Source: Candidatus Nitrosomaritimum khambatensis
GTDB taxonomy: Archaea; Thermoproteota; Nitrososphaeria; Nitrososphaerales; Nitrosopumilaceae
NCBI GenBank assembly: GCA_011773785.1
Contig: WVWY01000026.1
Coordinates: 40,668-104,667, forward strand
Direction of reading: 5' to 3'
DNA length: 64,000 bases
In this document: in pieces, positions 58,540-64,000 of the stretch
Layout: each line of letters begins with the position of its first letter
Numbering within the stretch: the first letter of the stretch is position 1
Made by a program: the position numbers and the translations under genes
The notes under the pieces: generated by a model
What the model was told of the DNA's origin: nothing
Seen by the model: the letters and a program-made list of their open reading frames with translations, nothing else
Databases searched by the model: none

Positions 58540-59131
58540 AAATTTTTTCAGATGTTTCTTTAATTCCCTCAGCAGTAATAACCATAATGTCAACACCATC
58601 ACCACTTGCCGAGTCTCTCAATGAAGCTGAACGTACTGCTTTTTTTGCCAAATCAACGGCTTCATCTTCAGTCAAGTTTTGTTTGAATTGAGGGTCTAAA
58701 ACACCTAGGGCCATTTCAGCTCCGGTTCCGACTGCTGCATACTCATCAGGTAAAACTGAACCCAGAGGATCAAGAGTATAAAGAATTGGTTTGTCAACTA
58801 CGCCACCAACTATAACCTGTGTCAACAGTGGGAAGTAACGTCTTTCATACATCATATTTGACATCATTTTTGCAACAGAATTAGGTGGAACATCTCTTTT
58901 TAGCTCCATTTTTCTGATTTTTGCCAACGCTGCAATCTGTAAGGATAAGATCTGCATGTCCGCTACAAGGCCAGCACAAGTTGCTCCAACTTTTGGAGTG
59001 ATCTCAAAAGTTTTTTTGGTTGATTTGCTTACAAGAAAATTACCAAATGCTATTCTTTTTTCGCTGGCAAAAACTACTCCGCCATCAAATGTAACTCCAA
59101 CTGCGGTTGCACCAGGCATATACATTGACAT
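58532..59131 (-). CDS. psmB: Proteasome beta subunit paralog
   Basis: GATAVGVTFDGGVVFASEKR; ILYTLDPLGSVLPDEYAAVGTGAE. Confidence 0.95.
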   Translation of the reverse strand: MSMYMPGATAVGVTFDGGVVFASEKRIAFGNFLVSKSTKKTFEITPKVGATCAGLVADMQILSLQIAALAKIRKMELKRDVPPNSVAKMMSNMMYERRYFPLLTQVIVGGVVDKPILYTLDPLGSVLPDEYAAVGTGAEMALGVLDPQFKQNLTEDEAVDLAKKAVRSASLRDSASGDGVDIMVITAEGIKETSEKISN

Positions 59132-59188
59132 ATCACGAGTAGTTTCCTCGCATAATAAAGGGCTTTCTCCTTTTTTTGTGGTTAGAGG

Positions 59189-60550
59189 CTAGGTTTTTCC
59201 AAATTTATCAATTATAAGACAAATACATTTTGTTGTCTTTTTTAGTAGATCAACTCTTGCAAATTCATTTGGAGAGTGAATGCGAGAAAACATGTAGGTG
59301 CTTCCAATTGATATGCAGGGAGCTTTTAGATTCTCTACAAATGAATACATTGGTCCTGTTCCAGCATTTGAAACATTAAGAATTGATGTACCGTATGATT
59401 CATCAGCTGCCTCTTTAACTTGGGAAACAAATGGATCTGATGGATTTGTGCGGGCAGCAGCCTCGCCATGGTAAACCTTTATTCCAATATCGGAGAATCC
59501 CTTGGATTTCAGATGTTTTTTTAATCTTTCAACTTGTTTTTTAGGATCCATTTTTGGAACTAGTCGAAAATCAATTTTTACAAGAGCATTTCCAGGTAGA
59601 ACTGTTTTTGCACCTTCTCCGGTGTATCCTGATACAAAACCTGCAATGTTACATGTTGCACCTCCAACAAGTGCCTTTTTTGCTTCAAGCCCTTTTTTGT
59701 TTGCTACAAAGGATTTAATTCCAAATTCTTTTTTGAATGAATTTTCATCAAAGGGTTCTCTTGAAATAATTTCTAAATCTTTTTTTGAAAATGGCTGAAC
59801 ATCAGCATACCAATCTTTTATGAGAATTTTACCGTTTGAGTCCCTAAGGGTTTTTACTGCCTCAATTAATCTCCAAGCGGGATTTTTTATTAAAACAGCT
59901 AAGCTAGAGTGGGCATCACGAATTGATTCCTTTACAAACAATTCGACAAAAAGTAGTCCTTTCATTCCCAACCCAACAATAGGTCTGTTCTTAGAATCGA
60001 CATATCCAAATTCCCAGATTACACCATCGCATGCAAATTTCTTTTTGTATTTTTTTAGATACTGGTCAATGTGAGCACTTCCAGTTTCTTCTTCACCTTC
60101 AATTACAAATTTAATGTTGCATGGAACATCTCCTGTGGTTTTTAGGAATGCTTCTACTGCCTTTATTCTGGTAATTAGTTCCCCTTTGTCATCTGCAGAA
60201 CCTCTTCCAAAGATTTTGTTGCCCTTTAATTTCCCACTAAATGGAGGATCATCCCACAATTCAAAGGGTTCAGCTGGTTGAACATCATAGTGATTGTAAA
60301 ATAGTAAAGTTTGAGAATTGTTCTTCTTTGATTTTAGTTCACCATAAACAATTGGTGCAACACCTTTTTTTAGCCTCAAAATTTCTGATTTTATACCTGC
60401 TTTTGTAAGCATTTTTTGAACAAGTTTCGCACACTCTTCAATCCCCTCGTTTTTTGCTGAAACACTAGGTTGGCGAATTAAAGTTTGCAAATCAGAAATT
60501 AGATTATTCATGTTGGAGTCTACATGTTTGAGTGGTTTCATATCATTCAC
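59189..60550 (-). CDS. M20-family metallopeptidase
   Basis: LLFYNHYDVQPAEP, FGRGSADDKGELITRI, IEGEEETGS. Confidence 0.93.
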   Translation of the reverse strand: MNDMKPLKHVDSNMNNLISDLQTLIRQPSVSAKNEGIEECAKLVQKMLTKAGIKSEILRLKKGVAPIVYGELKSKKNNSQTLLFYNHYDVQPAEPFELWDDPPFSGKLKGNKIFGRGSADDKGELITRIKAVEAFLKTTGDVPCNIKFVIEGEEETGSAHIDQYLKKYKKKFACDGVIWEFGYVDSKNRPIVGLGMKGLLFVELFVKESIRDAHSSLAVLIKNPAWRLIEAVKTLRDSNGKILIKDWYADVQPFSKKDLEIISREPFDENSFKKEFGIKSFVANKKGLEAKKALVGGATCNIAGFVSGYTGEGAKTVLPGNALVKIDFRLVPKMDPKKQVERLKKHLKSKGFSDIGIKVYHGEAAARTNPSDPFVSQVKEAADESYGTSILNVSNAGTGPMYSFVENLKAPCISIGSTYMFSRIHSPNEFARVDLLKKTTKCICLIIDKFGKT

Positions 60551-61410
60551 ACAATTTTATCAAATGGTTTCATAACATTTGGAATTTCATCAAGCAAATC
60601 GATTGAAGTCATGTGTAATCCTAATTTCTTTTGAACGGCTTTTCCTGCAAGTCCATTGATGAATGTAGCTGCTGCAGCTGATTCTAGGGGGTTTCTATTT
60701 TTTGCAAGCATTCCAGCTGTAAGACCAGATAAAACATCACCAGTTCCTCCAACAGTCATTGCAGGAATTTTTTTTGTATACAAGAATGTTTTTTTGCCGT
60801 TTGAAATTACATCTGTTGCTCCCTTCAAAAGAATAGTTATTCCGTTTTCTTTTGCGTGTTTTTCAACAAGTGTCACTCTTTCTTTTTTAGAGGTTGGGGG
60901 AGCAATTCCAAATAGTCTCTTAAACTCTCCAGCATGAGGAGTTACAACTACATTTTTGTCTGCAAGTAATGGCAATATTTCTGGAATCAATGCACTTGCA
61001 TCAAGGGACAGTCTAACGTCTCTATCTAAAAGAGATTTTATCAATAATAGCAAGGAATTTTTTTCTTGAATTGCCAATCCCATCCCAATTGTTGCCGAAT
61101 CCAGGTTTCGAGGAATAGCACCAAGTAATTTTCTTACAGCACCTTTAGTGAGTTTTTGATCAACAAGAGGAAGAACAATCAGATTTGGGGATATGGCTCT
61201 TGTTGCAGACACATTGATTTTTGGAACAGACGTGTAAACCAAGTCAGTTCCACATCTCAAAGCAGATATTGATGACAAAATAGGGGCACCATGATAGATG
61301 TAGCTGCCTCCTACGACTAGAACGGTCCCGTTATCCCCTTTGCGAGAAGATGATTTGCGAGCAGGAATGAATTTTTTAACAATGGAGGCTGAAAGTTGAG
61401 TTGAGGCCAA
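60547..61410 (-). CDS. nnrD: NAD(P)H-hydrate dehydratase (YjeF C-terminal/NnrD)
   Basis: VTPHAGEFKRLF, MTVGGTGDVLSGLTAGMLA. Confidence 0.92.
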   Translation of the reverse strand: MASTQLSASIVKKFIPARKSSSRKGDNGTVLVVGGSYIYHGAPILSSISALRCGTDLVYTSVPKINVSATRAISPNLIVLPLVDQKLTKGAVRKLLGAIPRNLDSATIGMGLAIQEKNSLLLLIKSLLDRDVRLSLDASALIPEILPLLADKNVVVTPHAGEFKRLFGIAPPTSKKERVTLVEKHAKENGITILLKGATDVISNGKKTFLYTKKIPAMTVGGTGDVLSGLTAGMLAKNRNPLESAAAATFINGLAGKAVQKKLGLHMTSIDLLDEIPNVMKPFDKIV

Positions 61411-61448
61411 TATTAGAGGGTGGAATTTTAGAGGAATAAATCTTGTTT

Positions 61449-62327
61449 TTACTTTGATTTAGAGGCTTTTTTGGTTTTTTTGTCAGTGGTGGTTTTGGGT
61501 TTAGTTTTGGACGATTTTTTTTCAGATTTTGATTCTCGGTCAAAAAAGGCCTTTCTTGCAAAACACAAGTAGGTGGTGTGTCCAATTCCTTGAAATGAGT
61601 GGCGTGTTTTTCCTTCTCTTGCATCAATTGTTCGCAATATGTGTTCGGTTGATTCAATGTCGGTAAATTCATTTTCAATTAATGCCATTGTCAGTTTTTC
61701 AAGTTGATTCATGGTAGGGCAAATTGCAAAAATTGCACCACTTCCTTTCAGCATTTTTCGGACCTGGGGGATTACCGTCCAAGGATCACCAAGATCAATT
61801 AATACAACATCTGCATCAGTAACAGGAATTTTTTTTGTAGCTTTAATATCTAATTTTTGTTGAGTTACATATTTTTCCACACCGGCCTTTTTTAGATTCT
61901 TTGCAGCTATTTTCATAAAATTTTCATCAACATCAAAAGTGTAGACATGACCTCTAGGTTTTACAATGCTTGCAATAAAAGATGTTAATGATGCACTGCC
62001 GGTTCCAATTTCAACAATTTTTTGTCCGTTTTGGATTCCGGCTCTTGCAACAATATACCCTAAATCTTTTGGATAAACAATCTGTGTACCATGTTGGATC
62101 TTCATGATGTAATCGTACATTGTGGGTTTTAGAAGATAGACATACTTGTCTTTGTTAGTTACTAATTTGGAACCGTATTCTTTTCCAATTGCATCCGCAT
62201 GTTTTAAAACTCCGATATGAGTATGAAGTTGTTCTTTTTTAGAAATTTTCACTAACCATTTTTTTGAGGGATTAAAGTAAAACAAAACAGGAGAATTGTT
62301 CTTTATTTTTTCCATATTGATAGCCAA
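61449..62327 (-). CDS. trmI: tRNA (adenine-57/58-N1)-methyltransferase, TrmI family
   Basis: QIVYPKDLGYIVARAGIQNGQKIVEIGTGSASLTSFIAS. Confidence 0.9.
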   Translation of the reverse strand: MAINMEKIKNNSPVLFYFNPSKKWLVKISKKEQLHTHIGVLKHADAIGKEYGSKLVTNKDKYVYLLKPTMYDYIMKIQHGTQIVYPKDLGYIVARAGIQNGQKIVEIGTGSASLTSFIASIVKPRGHVYTFDVDENFMKIAAKNLKKAGVEKYVTQQKLDIKATKKIPVTDADVVLIDLGDPWTVIPQVRKMLKGSGAIFAICPTMNQLEKLTMALIENEFTDIESTEHILRTIDAREGKTRHSFQGIGHTTYLCFARKAFFDRESKSEKKSSKTKPKTTTDKKTKKASKSK

Positions 62328-62467
62328 AAAATTTTAGATAATAACCTACTGGAAAGATAATCAGATTTTGGATGCCTGTTAGATAATTACCACTGATTTT
62401 GTAAAATTCTTTCAAGCCTTGTTATTAACCATAATTATTGAGATGCCAGTGATAGGTCGACCTAGTA

Positions 62468-63052
62468 ATGATGAGTCAGTTTGAGCCAGAAACCAATGGA
62501 GTTGAGCGTGAAAGGGTGATTTTAGAAGAAATTAGAAAATACCCCGATCTGCATCATAATGCTTTGATAAAGAAAATAGTTCCTAAATTTATGGCAAAAA
62601 CCACCTTTGAGAAAACTCGAGATAGTTTGATTGAAAAAAATGTAATTTCTTGTTCCATGAGGGGAAATAGGAAATTTTACACACTTACCGAAAATTATCA
62701 AAAAAGATCGCTACTGTTGATTGAGAGAATTACCATTGCTAATTTTCATTTTTTGCAACATGAGCTTAAAAGATTACAAGATGATTTTCACCATAAAGAT
62801 GTAAATGAAAAAATTTCAAAAGGTATTCAATTGTTAAGAGAATTACTTCAAACAGATAATGGATTTACAATTTTAGATTCTATTAAAAATTCAAAAAAAA
62901 CTTTGTACAAGGATGAACATTTAGAGATACAAGAGATGATTTCTTTTGTTTTACAAGTTATTTCAAATGATAAAGACGTTGATTTTATTTTTCCTTCAAT
63001 TATGAGTTGTATTGGGTTTGATTTTACAAAAAACTTTGAAGAAATAAAATAA
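62468..63052 (+). CDS. Winged-helix transcriptional regulator
   Basis: ILEEIRKYPDLHHNALIKKIVPKFMAKTTFEKTRDSLIEKNVI. Confidence 0.65.
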   Translation: MMSQFEPETNGVERERVILEEIRKYPDLHHNALIKKIVPKFMAKTTFEKTRDSLIEKNVISCSMRGNRKFYTLTENYQKRSLLLIERITIANFHFLQHELKRLQDDFHHKDVNEKISKGIQLLRELLQTDNGFTILDSIKNSKKTLYKDEHLEIQEMISFVLQVISNDKDVDFIFPSIMSCIGFDFTKNFEEIK

Positions 63053-63184
63053 ATTTTATTTTTTTATTTAATTTTGAAAATTTTGATCGTAAACTTTTTT
63101 AGAAAATTTTGTAGTATACAATGTAATACATTTGATCTAAATTGTATTTTGGTACTGATAACTTTGTAGTGTTCCTTAAGTAAT

Positions 63185-63937
63185 GTGAGCAATGGTTTTT
63201 CAAATAACAACATGCAAAAAAATCTAAAACTTTTAGGTGTTATGGCAATCTTGGGTGCATCTCTTGCAATAGGAGGCGTAGTTTTTCAAGATGCCATTGC
63301 AGCTAATAGTGCAAACAAATCATCATTCACATCTGCCGAAATGAATCTCATTATGGCAAATAATTTAGGAAGTGATGTTGGATCAGGTGACGGAATGCTT
63401 GCTTTTGCAAGTATGAAAGCATCCAATCCTCAGGATGTACTTGTGATTTATGACGAAGAGTGTTCTTTGTATACTGAAGTACAACTTAAGGGTGGAAAAA
63501 ATTCTGAACTTAACGTAGCAACTGAGACAGATGAAGTTCAAGCATCTCACAAAATCCAACTAAGTGTTGATGGAGTTCCATATGGGGACCCAGTCACTAT
63601 GTGTGATAGAACATACGGAGTGAGCACAAACATACTTTCTGAACTTGAAGAGTTATGTGAAGTTGTTGAAAATGATCCAGATACCACAGCAGACGACGGT
63701 CTAACATGTGATCCAATATTCTATAATTCTTGGATTGAGACCAAAGCTGCACATGGATGGCACTGGGTTGTTGTTAATTTAGGCAGTAATCATGACGCCG
63801 ACAATGATGGAGTTATTGACTTTGTCATAAATGGAACTGTTTCTACAGTAGATGATCATGATACTAGCACCACAGGTGTCGGAGTAGGCCTAAGATCACT
63901 CACAGTGATTCCAATTCAACTCGATGTAGACGCATAG
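63185..63937 (+). CDS. Secreted protein, unknown
   Basis: Signal peptide LLGVMAILGASLAIGGVVFQDAIAANS. Confidence 0.65.
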   Translation: MSNGFSNNNMQKNLKLLGVMAILGASLAIGGVVFQDAIAANSANKSSFTSAEMNLIMANNLGSDVGSGDGMLAFASMKASNPQDVLVIYDEECSLYTEVQLKGGKNSELNVATETDEVQASHKIQLSVDGVPYGDPVTMCDRTYGVSTNILSELEELCEVVENDPDTTADDGLTCDPIFYNSWIETKAAHGWHWVVVNLGSNHDADNDGVIDFVINGTVSTVDDHDTSTTGVGVGLRSLTVIPIQLDVDA

Positions 63938-64000
63938 TCTCATCTCATTTTTTATTTTAAATAAAAGAACATGCTGGTTTGATAAACAAATTAACACCTA

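Overview
AT-rich, gene-dense archaeal chromosome segment, most likely a marine ammonia-oxidizing thaumarchaeon (Nitrosopumilus-like). Support: CdvA, two TFB paralogs, FEN-1, a proteasome beta subunit, GlnK, and thaumarchaeal-style small zinc-ribbon and PEWVKNNAGWW-repeat secreted proteins. No CRISPR array, provirus or complete insertion sequence was seen. The flanks are mostly housekeeping or metabolic: SPFH protein, oligopeptide-type ABC permeases, Sdh membrane subunits, GlnK, radical SAM, tRNA-Ser(CGA), FEN-1, Acs, TrmB-like regulator, CdvA, ThyX-like, MsrB, homoserine dehydrogenase, PsmB, M20 peptidase, NnrD, TrmI. The interval ~16.6-46.4 kb looks like a candidate light/UV/cobalamin-responsive system. 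(1) It encodes a CarH/LitR-like cobalamin-binding protein (23415..24257) with an exact W-x9-EH motif and an ExHxxG motif, but a non-MerR N-terminus. (2) Nearby are CrtI-like, DUF523/DUF1722 (YbgA), SDR, SRPBCC, photolyase, 2OG-Fe oxygenase, PPOX, WrbA-like and UV-endonuclease (UvdE) genes. (3) About 17 promoters share a box, TTGGCACTAG, whose GGCACTAG core starts ~27 bp upstream of the TATA box. Most are leaderless, and they include the promoter of a TFB operon. Three promoters carry the box inverted at exactly -31..-22 from TATA. (4) One such promoter appears to drive a ~60-nt structured small RNA (19015..19078). (5) A second locus (41.5-43.7 kb) carries paralogs of the same three families: B12-domain, DICT-like and a ~120-aa unknown. 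All calls come from reading the sequence by eye. Product names are family-level recognition, not database results.
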